A DNA stretch of 32,898 nucleotides from Tannerellaceae bacterium (GTDB lineage Bacteria; Bacteroidota; Bacteroidia; Bacteroidales; Tannerellaceae): NCBI GenBank assembly GCA_031269535.1, contig JAISZA010000033.1, positions 1 through 32,898 of the forward strand. The letters are read 5' to 3'. Shown here piece by piece: positions 17,044 to 25,127 of the stretch; the first letter of the stretch is position 1, and the number at the start of each line of letters is the position of its first letter. A program made the translations under genes and the position numbers. Under the pieces are notes generated by a model that saw nothing but the letters and a program-made list of their open reading frames with translations, did not search any database and was not told the DNA's origin.

Positions 17044-18297
17044 ATGACGGAAGGGAATTTACTGATACTCCACGCAGCGCAATTGCTCAGCTGTTCGGGC
17101 TTCGCTGCCAGAAAAGGCCGGGAAATGGCGGATATCGGACTGATTGAAGACGGGGCCGTAGCCATTTCCGGCGGGATCATCACCCATACAGGAAGCAGCC
17201 GCGAAGTCCTCGCCCAGGTAAACGAAAACGATTATGTATCGATCGACGCCCGGGGGAAAACCTTGCTTCCCGGTTTTGTGGATAGCCATACCCACTTCGT
17301 CTTTGGCGGATACCGCGAGGAGGAGTTCGCCTGGAGGTTGCGCGGCGACAGCTATATGTCGATCATGGAACGGGGAGGCGGGATACTCAGCACCATGCAG
17401 GCCACACGTGCGGCCGGTTTGGATGAGTTGGTGGAAAGCGCCGGCGCCCGTCTGGATGAGCTGTTCGGTATGGGAGTCACCACCGTAGAAGGGAAAAGCG
17501 GCTATGGATTGGATCGGGAGACCGAGCTGAAGCAGCTACGCGTAATGGAAAAGCTGAATGCCCGGCATCCCATCGACATCGTACCTACCTTCCTGGGCGC
17601 TCATGCCTTGCCCCCTGAATACCAGGGGCGCCCGGAGGCTTATCTGGATTACCTTATCACCTGTGTATTGCCGGTAGTAAGGGAGGAAGGCCTGGCAGAA
17701 TTCTGCGATGTGTTCTGCGAAAAAGCAGTCTTCAGCCCGGCACAGAGCGAGCGCCTCCTGCGGGCTGCCGCGACATTCGGGCTGAGGCCCAAGCTGCACG
17801 CCGACGAGATCAGCCCCTCCTTCGGGGGAGCCGAACTGGCCGCCAAGCTACAGGCCGTAAGCGCCGACCACCTCCTGCAAACCTCCGGCGAAGGCATCCG
17901 CCGCTTAGCCGCAAGCGATACGATAGCGACACTCCTGCCGCTTACCGCCTTTTCCCTGGGCGAGCCTTTTGCACGGGGAAGAGAAATGATCGACGCCGGC
18001 TGCGCGGTCGCCTTAGCCTCAGACCTGAACCCGGGGAGTTGCTTCTCCGCCTCCATCCCCCTGCTCTTCGCACTGGCCTGTATCTATATGAAGCTGACTC
18101 CCGAAGAAGCCGTTATCGCACTTACTATCAACGGAGCAGCAGCCGTAGGACGGGCCGGCTCGATCGGCAGCATCGACGTGGGCAAGAAAGCAGACCTGAT
18201 TCTGCTGCGCTTCCCCTCCTACCGCTTCCTACCCTATCATACCGGAATGAATAGCGTAGCCTGTGTGATCAAAGACGGAACAGTTTACAGGCCTTGA
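17044..18297 (+). CDS. hutI: Imidazolonepropionase
   Basis: A 417-residue amidohydrolase-superfamily enzyme that opens 4-imidazolone-5-propionate to N-formimino-L-glutamate. The metal-binding DSHTHFVFGGYREEE (His82 and His84) is followed by KSGYGLD, the central LHADEIS histidine, SADHLL, and SDLNPGSC, which supplies the last metal-ligand aspartate. The C-terminal GSIGSIDVGKKADLILL is the usual amidohydrolase closing strand. It begins only 3 bases after the formimidoyltransferase stop, so translational coupling is likely. Length and all motifs are intact, and it is expected to be cytoplasmic. Confidence 0.96.
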   Translation: MTEGNLLILHAAQLLSCSGFAARKGREMADIGLIEDGAVAISGGIITHTGSSREVLAQVNENDYVSIDARGKTLLPGFVDSHTHFVFGGYREEEFAWRLRGDSYMSIMERGGGILSTMQATRAAGLDELVESAGARLDELFGMGVTTVEGKSGYGLDRETELKQLRVMEKLNARHPIDIVPTFLGAHALPPEYQGRPEAYLDYLITCVLPVVREEGLAEFCDVFCEKAVFSPAQSERLLRAAATFGLRPKLHADEISPSFGGAELAAKLQAVSADHLLQTSGEGIRRLAASDTIATLLPLTAFSLGEPFARGREMIDAGCAVALASDLNPGSCFSASIPLLFALACIYMKLTPEEAVIALTINGAAAVGRAGSIGSIDVGKKADLILLRFPSYRFLPYHTGMNSVACVIKDGTVYRP

Positions 18298-18327
18298 ATA
18301 ATTATCCAAACACACAAAAAATAACGT

Positions 18328-18900
18328 ATGCTGACAGAATTAACTATCAGAGAATTTCTGGCTAAGACAGCCAGCAATGCACCCGTACCCGGAGGGGGAA
18401 GCATAGCCGCACTCAACGGAGCTATCGCCCTGTCGCTGACAGAAATGGTGGCGCGACTCACCATCGGGAAGAAAAAATATGCCACCGTGGAAGACGAAAT
18501 GTGTCAACTTATCGAGAAAACCGCTCCCTTGCGCGAACGCCTGACAACCTATATTGATAAAGACAGCGAGGCCTACGAACAGGTATTCGCCGCCTTCAAA
18601 CTGCCGAAAGAGACTGAAGCAGAGATGGAGATACGCGACCGGGCCATCGAAGAAGCGACCCGGCAGGCCACCCTCATCCCCCTGCAGGTAGCCGAAACCC
18701 TGATGCAGGCCGGAGACTCCATCCGCTATGTCGGCGAATACGGCAACCGCAACGCAGCAAGCGATGCCCAGATTGCCCTCCAGACTGCGCGTTGCGCCAT
18801 GGATGGCGCCCTCCGGAACGTGAGGATAAACCTCCCCTCCATCAAAGACCGGGCATTTGCAGAAGAGGTATGTAAACGAATGGAGAAGTGCGAACTATGA
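18328..18900 (+). CDS. fchA: Formimidoyltetrahydrofolate cyclodeaminase (FchA-type)
   Basis: A 190-residue all-helical protein of the cyclodeaminase/cyclohydrolase family, matching the C-terminal half of mammalian FTCD. It converts 5-formimino-THF to 5,10-methenyl-THF and ammonia. The N-terminus has the family signature NAPVPGGGSIAALNGAIAL (17-35). The C-terminal helices include GNRNAASDAQIALQTARCA, also typical. It follows hutI by 30 bases and ends in an ATGA overlap with hutH, so the two are coupled. Having separate transferase and deaminase genes means the formimino-THF is passed between two proteins rather than channelled in one chain. Confidence 0.93.
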   Translation: MLTELTIREFLAKTASNAPVPGGGSIAALNGAIALSLTEMVARLTIGKKKYATVEDEMCQLIEKTAPLRERLTTYIDKDSEAYEQVFAAFKLPKETEAEMEIRDRAIEEATRQATLIPLQVAETLMQAGDSIRYVGEYGNRNAASDAQIALQTARCAMDGALRNVRINLPSIKDRAFAEEVCKRMEKCEL

Positions 18901-20390
18901 GTAATATACATCACATAGGCACCGAACCGCTTACCTTCGGAAAGATAGAAAAGATACTGGCCGGCAATATGAGGCTGGAGCTTACCCCCGCAGTGGCGAA
19001 ACGCATCCAGCATTGCCGCGACTACTTAGACCGGAAAATAGAGCAGCAGGACGGGCCGCTATACGGAATCACTACCGGCTTCGGCTCATTGTGCAACAAA
19101 ACAATCTCGCCCGACGAACTCAGCACATTGCAGGAAAACCTGGTGAAAAGCCATGCCTGTAGCATCGGAGAGGAAGTAAGCCCCGTCATCGTGCGCCTGA
19201 TGATGTTGCTGAAGGCGCACGCACTCTCGCTGGGACATAGCGGCGTGCAGGTCATCACCGTACAACGCATCCTTGATTTCTTCAACAACGACATCCTCCC
19301 CATCGTGTACGACCGCGGCTCGCTGGGCGCTTCGGGCGACCTGGCGCCTCTGGCCAACCTCTTCCTCCCCCTTATCGGCGTGGGCGATGTGTATTACAAA
19401 GGGAAAAAGCGGGATGCGATCGGCGTATTAGACGAGTACGCCTGGAAACCGGTCAGGCTCAAAAGCAAGGAAGGCCTGGCGCTCCTGAACGGAACACAGT
19501 TTATGAGTGCCAATGGCGTGTTTGCGCTGATGCGGGCTTTCCGCATCTCACGCAAAGCCGACCTGATAGCCGCCCTTTCGCTCGAAGCTTTCGACGGGCT
19601 GATCGACCCTTTTATGGACTGCCTCCAACAGATACGCCCTCACAAAGGACAGATAGAAACCGGCGAGGCCTTCCGCCATATCCTCGAAGGCAGCGAACTG
19701 ATCGCCCGCAAAAAGAGCCATATCCAGGACCCTTATTCCTTCCGCTGCATCCCGCAGGTGCATGGAGCCACGAAAGATGCCATCCGCTATGTGTCGGAGG
19801 TGTTGCTGACTGAAATCAACTCCGTCACCGACAATCCGACCATCTTTCCCGACGAAGACCGTATTCTCTCAGGGGGTAACTTCCACGGACAGCCGCTGGC
19901 TATCTCGTTCGACTTTCTGGCCATCGCCCTGGCTGAGCTGGGGAATATATCCGAACGGCGGGTAGCTCAGCTTATCATGGGACTTCGCGGCCTGCCGGAG
20001 TTTCTGGCCGCCAGTCCGGGGCTTAACTCCGGTTTCATGATTCCGCAGTACGCCGCCGCCAGCATGGTGAGCCAGAACAAAATGTATTGCTATGCCGCTT
20101 CGAGCGACTCCATCGTTTCGAGCAACGGGCAGGAAGACCACGTCAGTATGGGGGCAAATGCCGCCATTAAACTATTCCGGATCATGGATAACTTAGACCA
20201 TATCCTGGCTATCGAACTGATGAACGCTGCCCAGGGCATTGAGTTCCGCCGTCCGGCAAAGACTTCTCCCCTGCTGGAAAAGCTACTGAAAAACTACCGG
20301 AAGGAAGTCTCCTTCATCCGGGAGGATGTCGTGATGTATCCGGAGATACACCGCACGGTAGCCTTCCTCCGGCGGATGGAAGAAGATTGA
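18897..20390 (+). CDS. hutH: Histidine ammonia-lyase
   Basis: A 497-residue homotetrameric lyase that removes ammonia from L-histidine to give trans-urocanate, the first step of the pathway. The Ala145-Ser146-Gly147 triad in GSLGASGDLAPLAN cyclises to the MIO electrophile. Tyr56 in GPLYGITTGFGSL and the SSNGQEDHVSMGANA segment complete the active site. The ATG at 18897 overlaps the cyclodeaminase stop as ATGA; an earlier GTG three codons upstream is rejected in favour of this ATG. It is the last gene of the operon, although its enzyme acts first. Directly downstream comes a GC-rich repeat array and then a convergent operon. Confidence 0.96.
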   Translation: MSNIHHIGTEPLTFGKIEKILAGNMRLELTPAVAKRIQHCRDYLDRKIEQQDGPLYGITTGFGSLCNKTISPDELSTLQENLVKSHACSIGEEVSPVIVRLMMLLKAHALSLGHSGVQVITVQRILDFFNNDILPIVYDRGSLGASGDLAPLANLFLPLIGVGDVYYKGKKRDAIGVLDEYAWKPVRLKSKEGLALLNGTQFMSANGVFALMRAFRISRKADLIAALSLEAFDGLIDPFMDCLQQIRPHKGQIETGEAFRHILEGSELIARKKSHIQDPYSFRCIPQVHGATKDAIRYVSEVLLTEINSVTDNPTIFPDEDRILSGGNFHGQPLAISFDFLAIALAELGNISERRVAQLIMGLRGLPEFLAASPGLNSGFMIPQYAAASMVSQNKMYCYAASSDSIVSSNGQEDHVSMGANAAIKLFRIMDNLDHILAIELMNAAQGIEFRRPAKTSPLLEKLLKNYRKEVSFIREDVVMYPEIHRTVAFLRRMEED

Positions 20391-20718
20391 TCGACCCGGG
20401 GGAAAAGCCGCCGGAAATTGTCGGCAGATAATTTCCCGGGGGGGAAAAGCCGCCGGAAGTTGTCGGCAGAAAATTTCCCGGGGGGGAAAGCTGCCGGAAG
20501 TTGTCGGCAGAAAATTTCCCGGGGGGGAAAGCTGCCGGAAATTGTCGGCAGATAATTTCCCGGGGGGGAAAGCTGCCGGAAGTTGTCGGCAGAAAAATCC
20601 CCGGGGGGGAAAGCTGCCGGAAGTTGTCGGCAGATAATTTCCCGGGGGGGGAAAGCTGCCGGAAGTTGTCGGCAGAAAATTTCCCGGGGGGGGAAAGCTG
20701 CCGAAAGTTGCCGGCAGC
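20391..20718. repeat. GC-rich 41-42-bp tandem repeat array, about seven units
   Basis: Units begin with CCGGAA at 20411, 20453, 20494, 20535, 20576, 20617 and 20659. A degraded eighth starts at 20701 and a half unit lies before the first. The spacings are 42, 41, 41, 41, 41, 42 and 42. Each unit holds two inverted repeats, GCCGGAAGTTGTCGGC and TTTCCCGGG(n)GAAA. Unit-to-unit changes are few: GATAAT versus GAAAAT, GCCG versus GCTG, and the length of the G-run. It fills the 357-base gap between hutH and the convergent MFS gene. Open frames read through it on both strands, but they only reflect the repeat. It may serve as a bidirectional transcription barrier; function is not known. Confidence 0.92.
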
Positions 20719-20747
20719 CTTTCCTACGGAAGGAGCGGTCTCCCGGA

Positions 20748-22130
20748 TTACTGAAGCATGGTTTCTATTTCTTCCAGAGAACGGCCGCTCGTCTCGGGCA
20801 GTAATTTCCAGGTGATGAGAAGATAGGGAATACACATAAGCCCGAATAACCAGAATACACCGAAGGGAGCCAGATGGGCAAGCAGCCAAGGCGTTAACTG
20901 CCCGATCAGATACGTGCCTATCCACAGGGATAAACCGGCAGCCGACATGGCGGCCCCCCGTATTTTCGCAGGATACATCTCCGACAACAATACAAAAATG
21001 ACGGTGCAAACCGAGATGGCACAGAAAAAGATGTAAAGACCAATCAAGGCCAGCAGCAATTCAGGCAACAGGGAATACCATGACTGCAGGAGAAAATACA
21101 AACCAATCAGAGCCAACGTAACAATCATCCCCGAAACACCTGAATAGATCAGCTTCTTCCGGCCTATCCGGTCGATCAGCCACATGCCTAAGACTGTGGA
21201 AACGACATTGATCGCGCCTATAACAATCTGGAAGTCGAGCGAACTGTCTCTGCCCAATCCGGCCTGCTCAAAAAAGACCGGGCCGTAATACAGCACAGCG
21301 TTCACTCCCATAAACTGTCCCAGCATGGCCAGACTAATGCCGATAAATAAAGCCTTACGGAATCCGGGTTGCCAGAGCAGGCGCCAGTTGGTCTTCACTT
21401 CCGAGCGGAGTAATTCCTTTATTTCTGCGATTTGCCTGGATGCAGCTTCTTTGCCGAACAAACGGTTCATGACAAGGCTTGCTTTAGTCTCCTGTAAATG
21501 GACAATCTGCCAGCGTGGACTTTCCGGGATAAAGAATAAGACCATAAAAAACAAGAAAGCCGGCAAAGCCCCGACACCTAACATAGCCCGCCAGTATTCG
21601 CCGACAAAAACAGTCTGCAACCATGCTACGGGCAAGGAGGGAGCCGATAAGGCATATTTAAGCAAGGCAGCATTGACTAAATAGGAACTCAAGATACCGA
21701 CAGTAATGGCAAACTGATATAAAGCAACCAATCGCCCGCGATAACGGGCTGTGGATATCTCTGAAATATAGAGCGGCGATACGATGGAGGCGACCCCTAT
21801 GCCGATTCCACCGGCAATCCTGTAAATCACCAGCTCGGTCTCACTGCCCGACAACATGCAGCCTATTGCCGACAAAGAAAATAAGACTGCGGAAAGAAAC
21901 AAGACCGGTTTGCGCCCCAGGGCATCACTCAGCCAACCGGCAAACACGACACCGATAACCGACCCCATCAGCGCACAGCCCACATACCAGCCGGTCTGCA
22001 GCTCATCCAGCCCAAACTGAGCCGATACACTCCGGATGGTACCGGATATGACAGCCGTATCATAGCCGAAAAGAAAACCTCCCAGTGCGGCCACCACAGA
22101 CAGGAAGATTATGTATGCAAAAGACTTCAT
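20748..22130 (-). CDS. Sugar-porter-family MFS transporter
   Basis: A 460-residue inner-membrane protein with 12 predicted helices. The ATG at 22130 is used; a TTG two codons earlier is also in frame. Sugar-porter signatures are clear: GGFLFGYDTAVISGT near the N-terminus (helix 1), GWLSDALGRKP in loop 2-3, RYRGRLVALYQ in loop 4-5, PESPRW in the central loop, DRIGRKKL in loop 8-9, and the C-terminal PETSGRSLEEIE. Members import hexoses, pentoses or related polyols with protons. It is the last gene of the minus-strand ROK-AGE-SusCD-DUF4434 locus, 11 bases after the second DUF4434 gene. Its likely role is importing the monosaccharide released in the periplasm. The exact sugar cannot be told from the sequence. 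Confidence 0.92.
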   Translation of the reverse strand: MKSFAYIIFLSVVAALGGFLFGYDTAVISGTIRSVSAQFGLDELQTGWYVGCALMGSVIGVVFAGWLSDALGRKPVLFLSAVLFSLSAIGCMLSGSETELVIYRIAGGIGIGVASIVSPLYISEISTARYRGRLVALYQFAITVGILSSYLVNAALLKYALSAPSLPVAWLQTVFVGEYWRAMLGVGALPAFLFFMVLFFIPESPRWQIVHLQETKASLVMNRLFGKEAASRQIAEIKELLRSEVKTNWRLLWQPGFRKALFIGISLAMLGQFMGVNAVLYYGPVFFEQAGLGRDSSLDFQIVIGAINVVSTVLGMWLIDRIGRKKLIYSGVSGMIVTLALIGLYFLLQSWYSLLPELLLALIGLYIFFCAISVCTVIFVLLSEMYPAKIRGAAMSAAGLSLWIGTYLIGQLTPWLLAHLAPFGVFWLFGLMCIPYLLITWKLLPETSGRSLEEIETMLQ

Positions 22131-22141
22131 TGCCAATCGGA

Positions 22142-23224
22142 TTATCGGATATTGAAATAATCTTTATACCGGTTATATAAATTACCTGCCTGTAAATAAC
22201 CCGACTGAGGGCTCATGAAATGAGAGAACTCAAAAGTGATGGCTTTGCTGTAGCCCGCCCGCTGGGCCGCTTCGAGCTTCATACGCAGCTTATCAAATTT
22301 GATGGGCAGGAATTTGATGGGCATATCCCGGTCGAATGATTCGGCATTTGTCCAGCATTGCAGACCGTATTTATCGGCCAGTTTCTTGTTGACTTCAAAG
22401 AAAGCATCCAGCTCATCATACTCAATATGACCATCCTGAAAAGCGCAGGCGTCAATGGCGCCGCTTACGCCCTCAAAGATTTCGCTCCATTCACGCTCGT
22501 GTTCCTCTACCGATACAGCCTCCGCCTTTGACAACTGTCCGGATGCCGCCATCACTGCTTTCTTGCCGTCTATCCAGGGTGAGATAAGTGTCGGCAATCC
22601 ATCCGACACGTCCTTACATTGCCGGCCCATCGCGCGGAAAGCTTCCACAGCGCCTTTGGTTTTCCGGCTGATTTCGGTACTTATGTACCAGCCTCCAAAA
22701 CTCTGGTGATGCCCATACTGATTCCAGACTTCTTCTATCACATATTTATTGTCTTCTATCTCCCAGGTCAGATCGCCGGTATCCCAGTACCTGCCGGAAT
22801 CGTATAATCCGAACCAGAGCCGGATGCCATGCTTCGCGGCCAATTGCAGGAACATCTCCAGTAAGTCCACAGACGGTTTATAGCATCCGTACTTCTTCAT
22901 TAAATAGGCAGAAGGATAGGTAATGAACTTGCGGTATCCCGAACGAATCATGATAACCGTGTCGATACCAATTGCTTTCATGTATCCGAAATCCCGATCC
23001 CATTCCGTCCGGCTCCAGTTCTGATGAGGGATATCATGAGATATCTCATCCAGGAAAGTCCCGGTAATTTTCAAGCCTTGTCCACGGGGAACAATCCATG
23101 TATCCGGCTCCGGCGTGGAGCCGGCAAGGGGTTTCTCACGGGTATCCGTACTGCAACCCGCCAATGGAGAGACGCCCGCAAGTGTGGCAAGCGCCGTTAT
23201 TTTCTTCAAAAAATCTCTACGCAT
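22142..23224 (-). CDS. DUF4434 protein B, Tat-type lipoprotein, putative TIM-barrel glycosidase
   Basis: A 360-residue exported protein whose signal combines a twin-arginine motif (RRDFLK, residues 2-7) with a lipobox LAGC (Cys24), so a membrane-anchored Tat lipoprotein is predicted. The mature part looks like DUF4434, a TIM-barrel family of unproven activity: GTFLDE (55-60), a strand ending in IRSGY, LWFGLYDSGRYW, GWYISTE (178-184), LISPW, AFQD (261-264), WTNAE (291-295) and a final TFEFSHFMSP. The same ordered motifs occur in the second DUF4434 gene of this locus with low overall identity, so the two are diverged paralogues. Glu184 and Glu295 are candidate catalytic acids. It lies 17 bases after the phosphoesterase gene. 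Glycosidase activity is inferred. Confidence 0.75.
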   Translation of the reverse strand: MRRDFLKKITALATLAGVSPLAGCSTDTREKPLAGSTPEPDTWIVPRGQGLKITGTFLDEISHDIPHQNWSRTEWDRDFGYMKAIGIDTVIMIRSGYRKFITYPSAYLMKKYGCYKPSVDLLEMFLQLAAKHGIRLWFGLYDSGRYWDTGDLTWEIEDNKYVIEEVWNQYGHHQSFGGWYISTEISRKTKGAVEAFRAMGRQCKDVSDGLPTLISPWIDGKKAVMAASGQLSKAEAVSVEEHEREWSEIFEGVSGAIDACAFQDGHIEYDELDAFFEVNKKLADKYGLQCWTNAESFDRDMPIKFLPIKFDKLRMKLEAAQRAGYSKAITFEFSHFMSPQSGYLQAGNLYNRYKDYFNIR

Positions 23225-23241
23225 AAATATTTATCATTTTT

Positions 23242-24078
23242 TTATTCTTCCAATGATACAAAATCCCATGAAAAATGATGGTCCGGATACATGGTAAGTA
23301 AGCGAAAACCTGCCGGATGGTCGTCGAAATTCACACTGGTTGTTTCAGCATTCAATATCGCCATACCACTGCCATAATAACGCTCTGCAGTCGTATGGAT
23401 ATGTCCTGCTAACCAGATGATCACTCCGTTGTCTTCACATAATCGGAGTATTTCGTAGCGAACAGCCTTTGGTAAATTAAAATACGCTTCTTTTTCATCA
23501 ACGGATGAGACGAAAGGCGGGATATGGGTCAGCAAAATAACAGCTAAGCCTTTCTTTCTTGCTTCCTGCAGAGCGTCACGAAGTTTTTGATCCTGTTGCC
23601 GGCATTCTTCATCCGGCGCTTTTCGCCATAGTTGCGAGTTAGCAGAAATGATACATCGGCCGGCATATTCATGTACTGTGAAATCCTGGCCAAAGACCGA
23701 GCGGTAACGCTTCAATCCATCTAAAGTAACAGGATCAGGCAAATCGTGATTACCGGGAGTCAGAATGACTGGCGTACGAATTTTTGCTATTAGTTTCGAA
23801 ATCGTTGCAACAGCATATTCGTCATTTATGTCATTCACCATATCTCCGGCAATAAGAGTCACGTCCGGCGATAATTCGTTTACCCGACGGATGGCTTGTT
23901 CAAAGCGTGCCGAATCGGCAGAAAAACTATCCTCGTAAAACCCTAATTGGGGGTCGCATAAATGGGCGATGACCAAGGGTTTTTCCGCTCCCTGCCCGTA
24001 GAGCTTTGCCCAACCAGCGAAAGCAAACGCGGTAAACAGGCACAGACAGCTCATATAGGTACGGCTTTCTTTATTCAT
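23242..24078 (-). CDS. Secreted calcineurin-like metallophosphoesterase (CPPED1/CSTP1-like)
   Basis: A 278-residue protein with an N-terminal hydrophobic signal (about 9-29), predicted periplasmic. The five metallophosphoesterase motifs are in order: AHLCDPQLG (Asp42), IAGDMVND (Asp79), PGNHD (109-112 core), LLTHIPP (His185) and AGHIH (His225, His227). The first motif is D-P-Q rather than the usual D-x-H, a variant I associate with CPPED1/CSTP1-type phosphatases. Its ATG overlaps the upstream DUF4434 stop (ATGAATAA, 24071-24078), so the two are coupled. Presence inside a sugar-uptake locus suggests that it strips phosphate, or cleaves a phosphodiester, from the incoming ligand. That substrate link is inference. 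Confidence 0.85.
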   Translation of the reverse strand: MNKESRTYMSCLCLFTAFAFAGWAKLYGQGAEKPLVIAHLCDPQLGFYEDSFSADSARFEQAIRRVNELSPDVTLIAGDMVNDINDEYAVATISKLIAKIRTPVILTPGNHDLPDPVTLDGLKRYRSVFGQDFTVHEYAGRCIISANSQLWRKAPDEECRQQDQKLRDALQEARKKGLAVILLTHIPPFVSSVDEKEAYFNLPKAVRYEILRLCEDNGVIIWLAGHIHTTAERYYGSGMAILNAETTSVNFDDHPAGFRLLTMYPDHHFSWDFVSLEE

Positions 24079-25123
24079 GACGGGATGTATTTAGCCAACG
24101 GACATAATCAGTATATAATTTCTCAGAGCTTTCGGGTCCGGCATAAGCCGGCGAACCCGGTTTATTCATCATCCCCTGGTATTGATAGGCTAAAATATGC
24201 TCTACATAAGGCGACACATCGGCTAATTGCTGCAGCACTCTTTCAAACGATGCCGGCAATGCGCCTGTATGATAAACCTCGCCCTCAAATTCGAAGAGTT
24301 CCACGTCTGCCCATAACCTTGACCTGCCGGCTTTCGTATGCATCTTATATAAGTCCTCAAAATACTTACCGGCCTCTCCCACTTTTGTTTTCTGCACGCC
24401 TATCTCATCCTGATAAGCGATGATGTCGATATCCAATTGTTCTAACTGACGGATATAGCGATCATCCTGCCGGACATATTGCGTGCCGTAAGGAGCAATC
24501 AGCGTAACGGCATCAGGCATTAAGGCATGTACTTTGCGCGAACATCGGTTGATATAAGTAACTGATAAGTCGTCAAAGACCTGATGAAGCTGGGATTCAT
24601 TGGGATAGTACCAGCCATAAAAGCTCTTATGATGTGCATATTTCTCAGCGGTTTCTTCCATGCCTTTTTCGCGTATATACCAGATAGTTTCTTCTTCCAT
24701 TGCTTTTTCTACCTTTCTCCAGTCTGCCCAATAATCATTGCTGACGAAAAACTTTATGCCACATTCGTCAGCTGCTGAGAGAACAGCTTCCAGGGGGTCC
24801 TGGCATACAAAATCATGCCTTGGTTGTAAGGCTGAAGGATAATATGTTTTCCCTTCGTATGCCACGGAAAGCAGCACGAGATATTCCATACCTATCTCAT
24901 GCATCTCGAAGATTTTTGCTCTCCACTGTTCCGTTGTAAATCCGGGCAGCGCCTGATTCCAATACTTTGCGCCCACTTGGTTATGGTGTTCAAATTCGAA
25001 CCAGGAGCCTACAATCGGTTTAATGTAAGAAGGGTGTGCCTGCCGGTTGGCAGACACACAGGATACAGCAGGCAGCCCCGCAGCTAACGCTGCTGATGTC
25101 AGAAAGCGACGACGATCCATCAT
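24071..25123 (-). CDS. DUF4434 protein A, Tat-type lipoprotein, putative TIM-barrel glycosidase
   Basis: A 350-residue exported protein. The start at 25123 (MMDRRRFL; 25120 is equally possible) follows the susD stop by 4 bases; an 80-codon longer frame inside susD is rejected. The signal has a twin-arginine motif (RRRFL) and a possible lipobox AVSC (Cys22). DUF4434-type barrel motifs are GSWFEFE (39-45), LLSVAYEGKTYYPS, FFVSNDYW, GWYYPNE (170-176), LIAPYG, AYQD (236-239), WADVE (271-275) and ILAYQYQ. The NE ending of GWYYPNE (Glu176) resembles the strand-4 acid/base of clan GH-A hydrolases, and Glu275 would sit like a strand-7 nucleophile. This is an inference from motif order. Sandwiched between susD and the phosphoesterase, it is probably a core enzyme of the locus. 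Confidence 0.75.
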   Translation of the reverse strand: MMDRRRFLTSAALAAGLPAVSCVSANRQAHPSYIKPIVGSWFEFEHHNQVGAKYWNQALPGFTTEQWRAKIFEMHEIGMEYLVLLSVAYEGKTYYPSALQPRHDFVCQDPLEAVLSAADECGIKFFVSNDYWADWRKVEKAMEEETIWYIREKGMEETAEKYAHHKSFYGWYYPNESQLHQVFDDLSVTYINRCSRKVHALMPDAVTLIAPYGTQYVRQDDRYIRQLEQLDIDIIAYQDEIGVQKTKVGEAGKYFEDLYKMHTKAGRSRLWADVELFEFEGEVYHTGALPASFERVLQQLADVSPYVEHILAYQYQGMMNKPGSPAYAGPESSEKLYTDYVRWLNTSRHE

Positions 25124-25127
25124 ATGC

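Noticed and set aside
20391-20718. CRISPR array
   Set aside because: There are no unique spacers; each 41-42-bp unit is repeated whole, and no cas genes are present.
20314-21009. Open frame of about 230 codons on the minus strand through the tandem array, with repeated NFRQLSPPG motifs, and shorter frames on the plus strand
   Set aside because: The protein repetition mirrors the DNA repeat. The frame overlaps hutH and the MFS gene, and the array changes phase (41 versus 42 bp), so no stable coding signal exists.
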